This document shows positions 6,280 to 14,490 of a DNA stretch of 33,919 nt, in pieces. Position 1 is the first letter of the stretch. Each line of letters begins with the position of its first letter. The notes below the pieces were generated by a model that ran no database searches, had not been told where the DNA came from, and saw only the letters and a list, made by a program, of their open reading frames with translations. The translations under genes and the position numbers were made by a program. Source of the stretch: CAZNGF01 sp964572855. GTDB lineage: Bacteria; Bipolaricaulota; Bipolaricaulia; RBG-16-55-9; JAJCYT01. Location of the stretch: NCBI GenBank assembly GCA_964572855.1, contig CAZNGF010000027.1, positions 1 to 33,919 on the forward strand, given 5' to 3'.

Positions 6280-8086
6280 GGCCGCCCCGAGGGCGACGGC
6301 CCGCAAAACCCTGGCGCTGGTTGGCACGCCCAACGTGGGCAAGAGCGCGGTGTTCTCGCGGCTCACGGGGCGATACGCCGCGTGCTCGAACTACCCCGGC
6401 ACGACCGTGGAGACCTTCTACGGCGGGCTGCATCTGGACGGGGCGGACTGGACCGCCGTCGACACGCCGGGCGTCAACGATTTGTTTGGCGCCAGCGAGG
6501 ACGCCCGCGCCGCCCGCGAGCTGCTGCTCTCCGGCGAGGTCGACGTCGTGCTCCAGGTCGGGGACGCGCGCAACCCGGAGCGCACGCTCTCGCTGTTCCT
6601 GCAACTGGCCGAGCTGGGCCTGCCGCTCGTGCTGGCGCTCAACCTCTCGGACGAGCGGCGCGCCGCCGGGATGGAACTCGACGCCGCGCGCCTGAGCCGG
6701 CGGCTGGGCGTCCCCGTGGTCGAGACCGTGGCCACCACGGGCGAGGGGGGCGAAGCGCTGCGGGCCGCGCTCTTGCGGGCCCGCCCCGCCGTGGCGCGCG
6801 TGGAGGCGCGGCCCGCGCCCGAGGCGGCCTCCCTGGGGGCCTGCGCCGACTGCGCCCCCTACCAACTCGCCGTGACCCGCGGACAGGCCGTGGCGCGCTT
6901 GCTGGACGGCTGTGTGAGCGTCCCGGAGCGCCCCGAGCGCGACCCCGGTTGGGGGGCGCGGCTGGGCCGCCTGACCACGCACCCGGTCTGGGGCGTTGGC
7001 GTGTTGCTGGCGGTGCTGTACGGCATGTACTGGTTCGTGGGCGTGTTCGGCGCCGGGACGCTGGTGGGATGGGTCGAGGAGGACCTCTTCGGCGCGGTGA
7101 TCAACCCGGCGCTGGTGGGCTGGGTCGATGCAAACGTGCCGATCGCTTGGCTGCGCGACTTGCTGGTGGGCGAGTACGGGATCGTGACCATGGCGCTCAC
7201 CTACGCCATTGCGCTCATCCTGCCCATCGTGACCACGTTTTTCCTGGCGTTTGGCTTCCTGGAGGACTCGGGCTACTTCCCGCGCCTGACCGTGATGGCC
7301 AACCGCGGCTTCCGGCGGGTGGGCTTGAGCGGTCAAGCCGTGCTGCCCATGATCCTGGGGCTCGGGTGCGACACGATGGCCACGGTGAGCGCCCGTATCC
7401 TGGAAACGCCCAAGGAGCGCGTCATCGCCACGCTCCTGCTGGCGCTGGGCGTGCCGTGCTCGGCGCAGTTGGCCGTGTTGCTGGCCATGTCGGCCAGCGT
7501 TGCCCCCTGGATTCTGCTGGCCGTGCTCGGGATCGTCGCGCTGCAAATGCTGATCGTAGGCAAGCTCGCCTCGTTCGTGCTCCCCGGCGAGGCGTCCGCC
7601 TTCGTGATGGAGCTCCCGCCGCTGCGCTGGCCGCGCTGGGCCAACATCCTGCAGAAGACGTGGCTGCGGCTGCGCTGGTACGTCACCGAGGTCGTGCCGC
7701 TGTTCGTGCTCGGCACGGTGGTTCTGTTTGGGCTCGACAAGCTGGGCGCGCTGCGCGCGCTGCGCGCGGCGGCCGAGCCGCTGGTCCAGGGGCTCCTGGG
7801 CCTGCCGGCCGCGGCCACGGACGCGTTCGTGATGGGGTTCTTCCGGCGCGACTACGGCGCCGCCGGCCTCTTCCCGCTGCAGCAGGCGGGCCAGCTCGAC
7901 GCCACCCAGGTGCTGGTGAGCCTGGTCGTGATCACGCTGTTCGTCCCCTGCATCGCCAACCTGCTGGTGATCGTGAAGGAGCGCGGCTGGCGCGTGGCCA
8001 CCGGCATCGTGGCCTTCGTGCTGCCGTACGCCTTCCTGGTGGGGGCGCTGGTCAACGGCGTCGCGCGCTGGTTGGGAGGGCTCTAG
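6272..8086 (+). CDS. feoB: ferrous iron transporter FeoB
   Basis: FeoB imports Fe(II) across the inner membrane. The cytoplasmic G domain has G1 GTPNVGKS (18-25), G2 NYPGTT (40-45), G3 DTPG (64-67) and G4 NLSD (124-127). After a short spacer come about eight or more transmembrane segments with the two Gate regions carrying the conserved cysteines in GLGCDTMAT and GVPCSAQL, and a later FVPCIAN. At 604 residues it is shorter than the E. coli protein (773), mainly in the linker and periphery. It starts inside the end of the Rrf2 gene and is followed 1 nt later by the FeoA-like gene. Confidence 0.95.
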   Translation: MAKAAPRATARKTLALVGTPNVGKSAVFSRLTGRYAACSNYPGTTVETFYGGLHLDGADWTAVDTPGVNDLFGASEDARAARELLLSGEVDVVLQVGDARNPERTLSLFLQLAELGLPLVLALNLSDERRAAGMELDAARLSRRLGVPVVETVATTGEGGEALRAALLRARPAVARVEARPAPEAASLGACADCAPYQLAVTRGQAVARLLDGCVSVPERPERDPGWGARLGRLTTHPVWGVGVLLAVLYGMYWFVGVFGAGTLVGWVEEDLFGAVINPALVGWVDANVPIAWLRDLLVGEYGIVTMALTYAIALILPIVTTFFLAFGFLEDSGYFPRLTVMANRGFRRVGLSGQAVLPMILGLGCDTMATVSARILETPKERVIATLLLALGVPCSAQLAVLLAMSASVAPWILLAVLGIVALQMLIVGKLASFVLPGEASAFVMELPPLRWPRWANILQKTWLRLRWYVTEVVPLFVLGTVVLFGLDKLGALRALRAAAEPLVQGLLGLPAAATDAFVMGFFRRDYGAAGLFPLQQAGQLDATQVLVSLVVITLFVPCIANLLVIVKERGWRVATGIVAFVLPYAFLVGALVNGVARWLGGL

Positions 8087-8087
8087 G

Positions 8088-8573
8088 ATGAGGCGATGGG
8101 GTTCGATGCTGAAGCGAACGCAAAAGGTGAGCAAGGGCGCGCTGCGCTGTCCGATGTGCCGAACGGAATGGGACGCATCGCAGCAGCAGGGCGCGTGCGG
8201 GCGCTGCCCGCTCTATCGGCTGCACCGCGGCTGCCGGCTCCAGCTCGTGCGCTGCCCGGCGTGCGGCTACCACGGGCTGCGCCGCGAATGCGAGACGTGT
8301 GAGCCGCCCGCCGCTCCTCCCGAGCGCGGCGCGCCCACCGAGCGGACGTTGGGCGCGCTGCCCTGCGGCCAGCGCGCCCGGCTGGCGGGTTACGACGGGG
8401 TGCCCGAGCGCGAGCTCGTCCGACTGGCCGCCTACGGCCTCGTGCCGGGCGTGCGGCTGGTCGTGCTGCAGCGCCGCCCGACCTTGGTCGTGCGCTTCCA
8501 CCAGACCGAGCTGGCGCTGGAGCCCGCGCTGGCCCGCGCGATCTACGTCGAGGCCGAGGCGCCCGTCTCCTAA
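8088..8573 (+). CDS. Cys-rich zinc-ribbon protein with FeoA-like domain
   Basis: Residues 20-72 contain nine or so cysteines in knuckle-like pairs (CPMC, CGRC, CPAC, CETC), suggesting a zinc ribbon or Fe-S site. From about residue 87 (LGALPCGQRARLAGY) to ~155 there is a FeoA/SH3-like beta-barrel. FeoA assists FeoB and FeoC can carry an Fe-S cluster; this single protein may combine both roles, which is inference. ATG at 8088 lies 1 nt after the feoB stop; ATG 8106 is an alternative start. Length is 161 residues. Confidence 0.75.
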   Translation: MRRWGSMLKRTQKVSKGALRCPMCRTEWDASQQQGACGRCPLYRLHRGCRLQLVRCPACGYHGLRRECETCEPPAAPPERGAPTERTLGALPCGQRARLAGYDGVPERELVRLAAYGLVPGVRLVVLQRRPTLVVRFHQTELALEPALARAIYVEAEAPVS

Positions 8574-8607
8574 AGACGCCCCCCGCCCTCGATCCGTGCA
8601 ACCGGAC

Positions 8608-8671
8608 CTGACCCACATCAGTTGAATCCATGTGGCTTCGCATTCCCGCCCGCGCTCATCCGCGCCATGCT
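8608..8671 (+). promoter_or_regulatory. FNR-like promoter upstream of the PKD lipoprotein
   Basis: A good distal site CTGACCCACATCAG (8608-8621), a very degenerate proximal element ATGTGGCTTCGCAT (8630-8643) at the 22-bp spacing, and CATGCT (8666-8671) at the -10 position. Predicted start ~8678 gives a 140-nt leader with no clear feature. Confidence 0.45.
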
Positions 8672-8817
8672 GCTGAAGTCCGCGCCGCTGCTCATGTGGC
8701 TCGGGCCGATGGGGGCGGGGAGACGGGCCACGGCCGATGGCTCTGGCTCGCGATCGAGGGCTTGGCCGCCATACACGTGGGAAATGCCGTTGACTGAAGT
8801 GGAAGGAGGGCTCAATC

Positions 8818-9555
8818 GTGCCGCAGCCCCGCTCAAACTCTACAGCGACGCGACTGCTTGGTTTGGCGACGTTGATCGTGTTTGCACTTCCCTTGGTAGC
8901 TGGATGCGAGTTCATCGATCAGTTACTCGGGGGAGAGATCGTCCCAGACGGGACGGCCAGCGCGCCACAGGCCGTGATGAGCGCGGAGATCGATGACGAT
9001 CTGGTGGACATGGGGCTGAACCCCGACCTGCGGCCGCCGCTCTGGTATCAGTTCAGCGGCGTGGACTCGCGCAACCGGGACGGCGTGCCCATTCTGGACC
9101 CCACCGCGGGCTTCCACGAGCTGGCCTGGGACTTCGGCGACGGCACCGCGCGCGGCTTCGAGTGGAACGAGCGCGCCCCGCGCCACGCGTACCGCCAGCA
9201 GGGAAGCTACACCGCCAGCCTCAGCGTGCGCGCGGCGGCCGGCGGTCCCACCGACACGGTGAGCACGACGATCACGGTCGGCCCGGCCTGGCTGGAGATC
9301 GCAAGCGTGACGGCCGAGAGCCGTCCGGATGGCCAGGTTGACGTGACCGTGGTGGTGCGCAACCAGAGCGACCAAGCGCTCAGGGTGATCGCGGTCGACC
9401 TGCTCGTCGACGGCGCGCTCTGGCCATCCAACCTGAGCTGGACCGGCCGCCTCCTGCCGGGAGAGATGCATACCCTCAAGAGTGCGGTGGGTCCATGGAC
9501 GGGGGCGCTGAGCGCGCGTTCCTCCTTCTGCACGCCGTGGCCGCTTGGCCAGTGA
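8818..9555 (+). CDS. PKD-domain lipoprotein
   Basis: GTG start at 8818 with AAGGAGGG upstream. The signal peptide ends in the lipobox LVAGC, so Cys30 should be lipidated. A PKD domain follows (residues ~55-155), recognisable by FHELAWDFGDGTA, HAYRQQGSYTASLSV and STTITV; the rest is a second beta-sandwich (ASVTAESRPDGQVDVTVVVRN as its start) resembling a CARDB-like fold. It is likely surface-anchored with a binding or structural role; substrate unknown. It lies between the iron operon and the selenocysteine operon with its own FNR-like promoter. Length is 245 residues. Confidence 0.8.
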   Translation: MPQPRSNSTATRLLGLATLIVFALPLVAGCEFIDQLLGGEIVPDGTASAPQAVMSAEIDDDLVDMGLNPDLRPPLWYQFSGVDSRNRDGVPILDPTAGFHELAWDFGDGTARGFEWNERAPRHAYRQQGSYTASLSVRAAAGGPTDTVSTTITVGPAWLEIASVTAESRPDGQVDVTVVVRNQSDQALRVIAVDLLVDGALWPSNLSWTGRLLPGEMHTLKSAVGPWTGALSARSSFCTPWPLGQ

Positions 9556-9594
9556 TCGCATCGGCGACCGGACCCAGCCGCGCGCGGGCCGGGC

Positions 9595-9618
9595 GGGCGC
9601 GATGAATCGCGCCCCTAC
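9595..9618. repeat. GATGAATCGCGCCCCTAC palindrome
   Basis: GGGCGCGAT (9595-9603), GA, ATCGCGCCC (9606-9614), then CTAC. A second copy with the same arms lies at 15604-15627. Between the lipoprotein stop and the next promoter (9556-9693) I see nothing else. Confidence 0.6.
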
Positions 9619-9693
9619 AGTTCGGTGCTGCTGTGGCCGTGTACCGGCCAAACCGCGCGTTATTACCGGCTTCACGCCCCTGGGGTTGCAAAT

Positions 9694-9757
9694 CTGATCA
9701 AGATCAGGCCCGCCTCTGACCTTGGTCATGGTTGACCTCGGACATCGATGGCAGGAT
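9694..9757 (+). promoter_or_regulatory. tandem FNR-like promoter of selC-selA-selB-selD
   Basis: CTGATCAAGATCAG (9694-9707) and CTGACCTTGGTCAT (9716-9729), centres 22 bp apart, then CAGGAT (9752-9757) at the -10 position. Predicted start ~9764, about 20 nt before the tRNA. Confidence 0.75.
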
Positions 9758-9783
9758 GATGGCGATGCACACGAAACAGGTTT

Positions 9784-9881
9784 GGGAGCGGATGGGGTCC
9801 TGGTGGCCCTCTCGGACTTCAAATCCGATGGCGGGTTGCTAACACAGCCCGTGGTAGGTTCGATTCCTACCCCTCCCGCCA
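9784..9881 (+). tRNA. selC: selenocysteine tRNA (anticodon UCA)
   Basis: The 98-nt RNA ends in an encoded CCA after discriminator G. The anticodon arm TCGGA-CTTCAAA-TCCGA presents UCA to read UGA. A long variable arm follows (CGGGTTG paired with CAGCCCG), then the T arm GTAGG-TTCGATT-CCTAC. Odd: only 12 nt separate the T loop from the discriminator, one fewer than the 8+5 pairing of typical bacterial tRNA-Sec, and the acceptor helix GGGAGCG/CCCTCCC has a C-C mismatch at pair 6. It directly precedes selA, as the first gene of the sel operon. Confidence 0.93.
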
Positions 9882-9903
9882 AACGAGAACGGAGGCGACC
9901 GGT

Positions 9904-11316
9904 ATGGCCCAGGCTGACCTGACCGCGCTGCGCGAGCTGCCCAGCGTCGAGGTTGCGCTGCACGCCCTGGAGCCGTTCGTGGCCGAATCGGGCGTGCCGC
10001 GCGGGATCGTGCTGGAGAGCGTGCGTTGCGTGCTGGACGACACCCGTCAGCGCATTTTGAACGGCGCGGCGGGCGCAAGCGACGCCGATCGCGAGCGCCT
10101 GCTCGAGCGGGTCCGCCTGGAGGCCGAGCGCCGCTGGCGCACGAGCCTGCCGCGCGCGGTCAACGCCACCGGCATCCTGCTGCACACGGGCTTGGGGCGC
10201 GCGCCGCTGTCGCCGCTGGCGCAGGACTACGTGCGTGAGGCCATGGCCCGCTACGCCGTCTTGGCCTTCGGCACCGAGACCGGCGCCCGGCGCGAGCGCC
10301 ACTTTCACTTAGAGGAACTCATCCCGCAGGTCACCGGCGCCGAGAGCGGGATTTTGGTCAACAACAACGCCGCCGCCACCACGCTCGTGCTCAAGGCCCT
10401 GTGCGAGGGCCGCGAGGCCGTGGTCTCGCGCGGCGAGCTGGTCGAAATCGGCGGTTCGTTCCGCATCCCAGAGGTCATGAGCCAGAGCGGCTGCGTCATG
10501 CGCGAGGTGGGCACGACCAACCGCACCCACCTGCGCGACTACGAGAACGCCATCAACGAGCACACCGGCCTGCTGGTCAAGATCCACAAGAGCAACTACA
10601 AGCTGGTGGGCTTCAGCAGCGAGCCGCCGCTGGAGGCGATGGTGGCGCTGGGGAAGAAGTACGACATCCCGGTCTACCACGACCTGGGCAGCGGCGCGCT
10701 GGTCGACTTCGCCCGCCACGGGCTCTACCACGAGCCCACCGTCCAGGAGAGCGTCCAAGCGGGCGCCGACGTGGTCTCGTTTAGCGGCGACAAGCTGCTG
10801 GGCGGCCCGCAGTCGGGTTTGATCGTCGGGAAGAAAGCCTGGATCGATATGATCAAAAAGCACCCGCTCATGCGCGCCGTCCGCTGCGACAAGCTGATCT
10901 ACGCGGCCATGGAGGGCACGCTCAAGACGTTCGTCGACGAGGGAACCGCGCTGTCCGAAAACGCCACGGTGCGGGCGCTGGTCGAGCCCGTCGAGACGCT
11001 CAAAGCGCGAGCCCACATGCTCTTGAAGGACGTGCGCGCCGCCGTGCCCGACTCGGCCCGCTGGGCGGTCGAGGAGGCCGTCACCTACGTGGGCAGCGGC
11101 TCGATGCCGGGTGAGCCCGTGCCCACGGTCGTGCTCGCGCTGCGCGACGCGACGCTGCCGCCGGAGCGAATCGCTAATCGCCTGCGCCAGGCCCAGCCGG
11201 CCGTGTTCACGCGCGTGCAGGACGGAGCCGTGCTGTTCGACCTGCGCACGCTGGCGCCCGAGGAGTTCCCGTGGGTCGTCTCGGCCCTGGGCTGTGCCTG
11301 GGAGGGGACGATATGA
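9904..11316 (+). CDS. selA: L-seryl-tRNA(Sec) selenium transferase
   Basis: SelA is a PLP enzyme that converts Ser-tRNA(Sec) to Sec-tRNA(Sec) using selenophosphate. The N-terminal helical domain (1-80) binds tRNA; NATGILLHTGLGRAPL begins the catalytic domain, with VNNNAAAT (152-159) and the PLP lysine in SGDKLLGGPQSG (Lys297). Length 470 is normal. GGAGG precedes the ATG, 22 nt after the tRNA. The stop overlaps the selB start (ATGA), so translation is probably coupled. Confidence 0.96.
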   Translation: MAQADLTALRELPSVEVALHALEPFVAESGVPRGIVLESVRCVLDDTRQRILNGAAGASDADRERLLERVRLEAERRWRTSLPRAVNATGILLHTGLGRAPLSPLAQDYVREAMARYAVLAFGTETGARRERHFHLEELIPQVTGAESGILVNNNAAATTLVLKALCEGREAVVSRGELVEIGGSFRIPEVMSQSGCVMREVGTTNRTHLRDYENAINEHTGLLVKIHKSNYKLVGFSSEPPLEAMVALGKKYDIPVYHDLGSGALVDFARHGLYHEPTVQESVQAGADVVSFSGDKLLGGPQSGLIVGKKAWIDMIKKHPLMRAVRCDKLIYAAMEGTLKTFVDEGTALSENATVRALVEPVETLKARAHMLLKDVRAAVPDSARWAVEEAVTYVGSGSMPGEPVPTVVLALRDATLPPERIANRLRQAQPAVFTRVQDGAVLFDLRTLAPEEFPWVVSALGCAWEGTI

Positions 11317-13220
11317 CCCGCCACACCGTGCTGGGCACCGGCGGACACATCGACCACGGGAAAACGGCGCTGGTCAAAGCGCTGACGGGCACCGACACCG
11401 ACCGCCTGCGCGAGGAGAAGGAACGCGGCATCACCATCGAGCTGGGCTTTGCCTTCCTGGGCGACGACGTCACCATCATCGACGTGCCGGGCCACGAGAA
11501 GTTCGTGCGCACCATGGTGGCCGGCGTGAGCACGATCGACGTCGCGCTGCTGGTGATCGCGGCCGACGACGGGGTCATGCCCCAGACGATCGAGCACCTG
11601 GACGTGCTGCGCTACCTCAACGTCCGCTGCGGCATGGTCGCGGTCACCAAGACCGACCTGGTCGAATCGGACTGGCTGGCGCTCGTGATCGAGGACGTCA
11701 AACAGCTCACGCGCGGCACGTTTTTGGAAGGGTGTGCGATCGTCCCCACCTCGTCGGTGACGGGCGAGGGCGTGGACGCCGTACGCGACGAGATCCGGCG
11801 CCTGGTGGACCAGGTGCCCACCCGCTCCAGCGAGCACGTGTTCCGCTTCCCGGTCGACCGCGCCTTCTCGATGAAGGGCTTCGGCACGGTCGTGACCGGC
11901 ACCGTGCTCTCGGGCCACGTGCGCGTGGGCGACCACCTCGTGCTGCAGCCGTACCAGAAGGAAGTGCGCGTGCGCGGCCTCCAGGTCCACGAGAGCGAGA
12001 CCCAGGAGGCCTTCCCCGGCCAGCGCGTCGGCATCAACGTGGCCGACGCCGGCAAGGACGAGATCACTCGCGGCGCCGTGCTGGTGGCGCCGGGCTACTA
12101 CAAGCCCACCTACATGCTCGACGTGCGCCTGTTCGTCTCCGAGCACGCCAAGGCGCCCGTAGAACACTGGCAGCGCGTGCGCTTCCACATCGGCACCAGC
12201 GAGCTGCTGGCGCGCGTCGTCCCGCTGGAGGGCGAGCGAATCCTGCCGGGCGGGTCGGGCCTGGCCCAACTGCGCCTGGAGGGAGCGACCATCGCCGAGT
12301 GCCACGACCGCTTCGTGCTGCGCCAGTACGCCCCCATGGTCACGCTGGGCGGCGGCGAGGTGCTCGAGCCCTACCCGCAGAAGCACAAGACGCTCAGCCC
12401 GGAAGGCCAAGCTCACCTGGAGCGCCTGGCCGCCGGCGACCCGTATCGCCAGATCGAGGCCGTGTTCGCCGCGCGCCCGCTCACGCCGCTGCGCTTCCGG
12501 GAGGTCGAGGAGGGCGCGCGCATGCGCCAGGACCTGGCCCGCGAGCTGGTCGACGGGCTGGTGGCCCAGGGGCGGCTGCGGGCGCTGCAGGGCAAGAACG
12601 AGACGTTCTACCTGCGCGCCACCGACCTGGCCGGCTTCCAGGGGCGGCTGCTCGATTATTTGAGCGAGCGCCTGGGCCAGTACCCCTTCCTGGAGGGGAT
12701 CGAGGTCAACGAGCTCAAGGAAGGACTCAAGCTGACCTTGACCGCGCCGCACGTCGAGCTGCTGCTGAGCACGCTCGAGGCCGAGGGCGCGGTGGTGCGC
12801 CGGGGCACGCAGTGGGCGCCGCCCGGGCACGTCCCCGAGGTGAGTGAGGCGCAACGGGCGATTCTAGACCAAATGCTGGCGGCCTTCGAGCGCCCCGGCT
12901 TCGGCACCGAGCTCGACGCGGGCTTCTTCAAGCAGTTCGCGGTCGACGAGGCCCTGGCGCGGCGGCTGTTCGCGCTGCTGGAGAGCCGCTGCCAGGTGAT
13001 CCACCTGGGCGAGGGGTTGTATATCAGCAAGGCCGATTACGAGCGCGGGGTGCAAGTCGTGCGCGCGCTGGGCCGGGACGAGGAGGAGATCCGCGTGGGC
13101 GACGTGCGCGCGCGGCTGGAGACGACGCGCAAGTTCGCGATGCCGTTCATGCAGTACCTGGACTCGCACGGGATCACGCTGCGCGCCGGCGACCGGCGCG
13201 TGCTGCGCGAGGGGGCTTGA
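11313..13220 (+). CDS. selB: selenocysteine-specific elongation factor SelB
   Basis: SelB carries Sec-tRNA(Sec) to UGA codons that have a SECIS hairpin. The EF-Tu-like GTPase has G1 GHIDHGKT (11-18), the switch I RGITIELGF, G3 DVPGHE (57-62) and TKTD (112-115). The C-terminal third contains the repeated winged helices that bind the SECIS (for example ARKFAMPFMQYLD-type near the end). Length 635. I start at the ATG at 11313, overlapping the selA stop; an in-frame GTG at 11271 lies inside selA and is less likely. Confidence 0.96.
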   Translation: MTRHTVLGTGGHIDHGKTALVKALTGTDTDRLREEKERGITIELGFAFLGDDVTIIDVPGHEKFVRTMVAGVSTIDVALLVIAADDGVMPQTIEHLDVLRYLNVRCGMVAVTKTDLVESDWLALVIEDVKQLTRGTFLEGCAIVPTSSVTGEGVDAVRDEIRRLVDQVPTRSSEHVFRFPVDRAFSMKGFGTVVTGTVLSGHVRVGDHLVLQPYQKEVRVRGLQVHESETQEAFPGQRVGINVADAGKDEITRGAVLVAPGYYKPTYMLDVRLFVSEHAKAPVEHWQRVRFHIGTSELLARVVPLEGERILPGGSGLAQLRLEGATIAECHDRFVLRQYAPMVTLGGGEVLEPYPQKHKTLSPEGQAHLERLAAGDPYRQIEAVFAARPLTPLRFREVEEGARMRQDLARELVDGLVAQGRLRALQGKNETFYLRATDLAGFQGRLLDYLSERLGQYPFLEGIEVNELKEGLKLTLTAPHVELLLSTLEAEGAVVRRGTQWAPPGHVPEVSEAQRAILDQMLAAFERPGFGTELDAGFFKQFAVDEALARRLFALLESRCQVIHLGEGLYISKADYERGVQVVRALGRDEEEIRVGDVRARLETTRKFAMPFMQYLDSHGITLRAGDRRVLREGA

Positions 13221-13256
13221 ATGTCGACGCTGGTTGCTAGCGGGGAGGTGAGCGCC

Positions 13257-14297
13257 ATGTCCGGGGTGAACGAGCAGGCCAAGCCCGCGGTGTGCTTCGG
13301 CTGAGCGGGCAAACTGAACAAGTCGCAGTTAGCGACTGTGCTGAGTCGTTTGCCAAAGGTGGCGGACGAGCGCCTGATCGCGGGATCCGGCACGTTCGAC
13401 GACGCCTCGGTGTTCCGCCTGAGCGCTGAGCTCGGGCTGGTCGAGACCGTGGACGTGATGGACCCCATCGGCCAGGACTTCTATCGCTTCGGGCGCGTGG
13501 CCGCGGCCAACAGTTTGAGCGACGTCTACGCCATGGGCGGCGAGCCGCTCGTGGTCATGAACGTGGTCTGCACGCCGGCCACGGCCGACGACATGGAGCG
13601 TCTGTACGACCTGCTGCGCGGGGCGCAGGAGGTCGTGCTCGAGGCCGGCGCGGCCATCGGCGGCGGGCACACCACGGTCTCGGAGGGGTTCAAGTTCGGG
13701 CTGGCCGTCACCGGCCGGGTCCACCCCGACGCGTTCGTGCCGATCGGCGGGGCCAAACCGGGGGACGCGCTCGTGCTCAGCAAGCCGCTGGGCGTGATGT
13801 CGGTGCTGCGCGGCCTGCTGGCCGAGCACCCCGAGCACCCCCAAATCGAGCGCGCCTACGCCGTGATGGAACAACTCAACCGCGAGGCCGCGCGGGCCAT
13901 GGTCGCGCTGGGCGCGCGCGCCTGCACCGACGTGACCGGCTTCGGCTTTTTGGGCCATCTCTCGCAGATGATGGAGGAGAGCCACGCCACCGCGCGCGTG
14001 AGCGCCGGTGAGGTGCCCTACCTCGACGGCGCCTTGGAGCACGCATTAATTCACTCCTGGGACCGGGCGCTCAACCTGCACAGCTTCTCGCCGGGCGTGC
14101 GCCTGGACGGGACCGTGGACGAGCGCCAGCTCAACCTGCTCTACGAGGCCAACACCTCGGGCGGTCTCGTCATCGCGATCGCCCCCGAGCGCGCCGGCGA
14201 GCTGCTGGGCCGCCTGCACGAAACGGGCGTCGAAGCCGCCCAGTTCGGCGAGGTCGGCCCGGCCGAAGCCGGGTGTCAGGTCGTGCTGGGGCCGTAA
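13257..14297 (+). CDS. selD: selenophosphate synthetase, selenocysteine form
   Basis: SelD makes selenophosphate from selenide and ATP. The frame contains TGA at 13302-13304, read as Sec: the N-terminus is AVCFG-U-AGKL with U at residue 16, where the paralogue at 14491 has Cys. Downstream sequence is plainly SelD (GSGTFDDASV, TVDVMDP, NSLSDVYAMGGEPLVVMN, GGGHTTVSEGFKFG). The ATG at 13257 has GGGGAGG upstream; ATG 13221, directly after selB, lacks one. Total 346 residues. A SECIS-like hairpin follows the UGA. Production of this enzyme therefore depends on selenophosphate, a loop that the Cys copy could start. Confidence 0.93.
13302..13354 (+). promoter_or_regulatory. bacterial SECIS element in selD
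   Basis: UGA at 13302-13304 is followed by an outer stem GGCAAAC (13308-13314)/GTTTGCC (13348-13354) and an inner stem AGTCGC (13321-13326)/GCGACT (13332-13337) with loop AGTTA. The apical loop starts 22 nt after the UGA and contains the G-U typical of SelB-binding loops. The Cys paralogue lacks this hairpin. Confidence 0.75.
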
Positions 14298-14327
14298 GCG
14301 CGTTTGTGATTGATGGTGCCGATGTGC

Positions 14328-14351
14328 AGGGGCGCAGCATGCTGCGCCCCT
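14328..14351. repeat. perfect 24-bp palindrome of the GGGGCGC...GCGCCCC family
   Basis: AGGGGCGCAGCA followed by its exact complement, then ACGTTTCTT. It lies 31 nt after the selD stop and may double as a transcription terminator for the sel operon. Confidence 0.6.
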
Positions 14352-14395
14352 ACGTTTCTTCTGGTCAACGCTCCCTGGCGTGGGACAAAGGGCGA

Positions 14396-14459
14396 TTGAT
14401 CGAGATCATCCGGTCTCTTGACCTAAATCATGTCTCAGGCGCGAAGCGCGTCATACGCT
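14396..14459 (+). promoter_or_regulatory. tandem FNR-like promoter of the Cys-form selD
   Basis: TTGATCGAGATCAT (14396-14409) and TTGACCTAAATCAT (14418-14431), centres 22 bp apart, then TACGCT (14454-14459). These are the copies closest to the classical FNR/DNR consensus TTGAT-N4-ATCAA. Confidence 0.8.
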
Positions 14460-14490
14460 GGTGTCAACCCAACGCCCCAAGGAGGGCCGC

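Noticed and set aside
6209..8134. Long open frame of 641 codons on the minus strand opposite feoB
   Set aside because: It is the antisense shadow of a GC-rich gene; His/Gln/Arg-rich and without domains, while feoB is unmistakable.
8630..8797. 55-codon ORF (MWLRIPARAHP...) before the lipoprotein
   Set aside because: Its ATG lies inside the promoter region, upstream of the predicted transcript start, it has no Shine-Dalgarno, and the composition looks non-coding.
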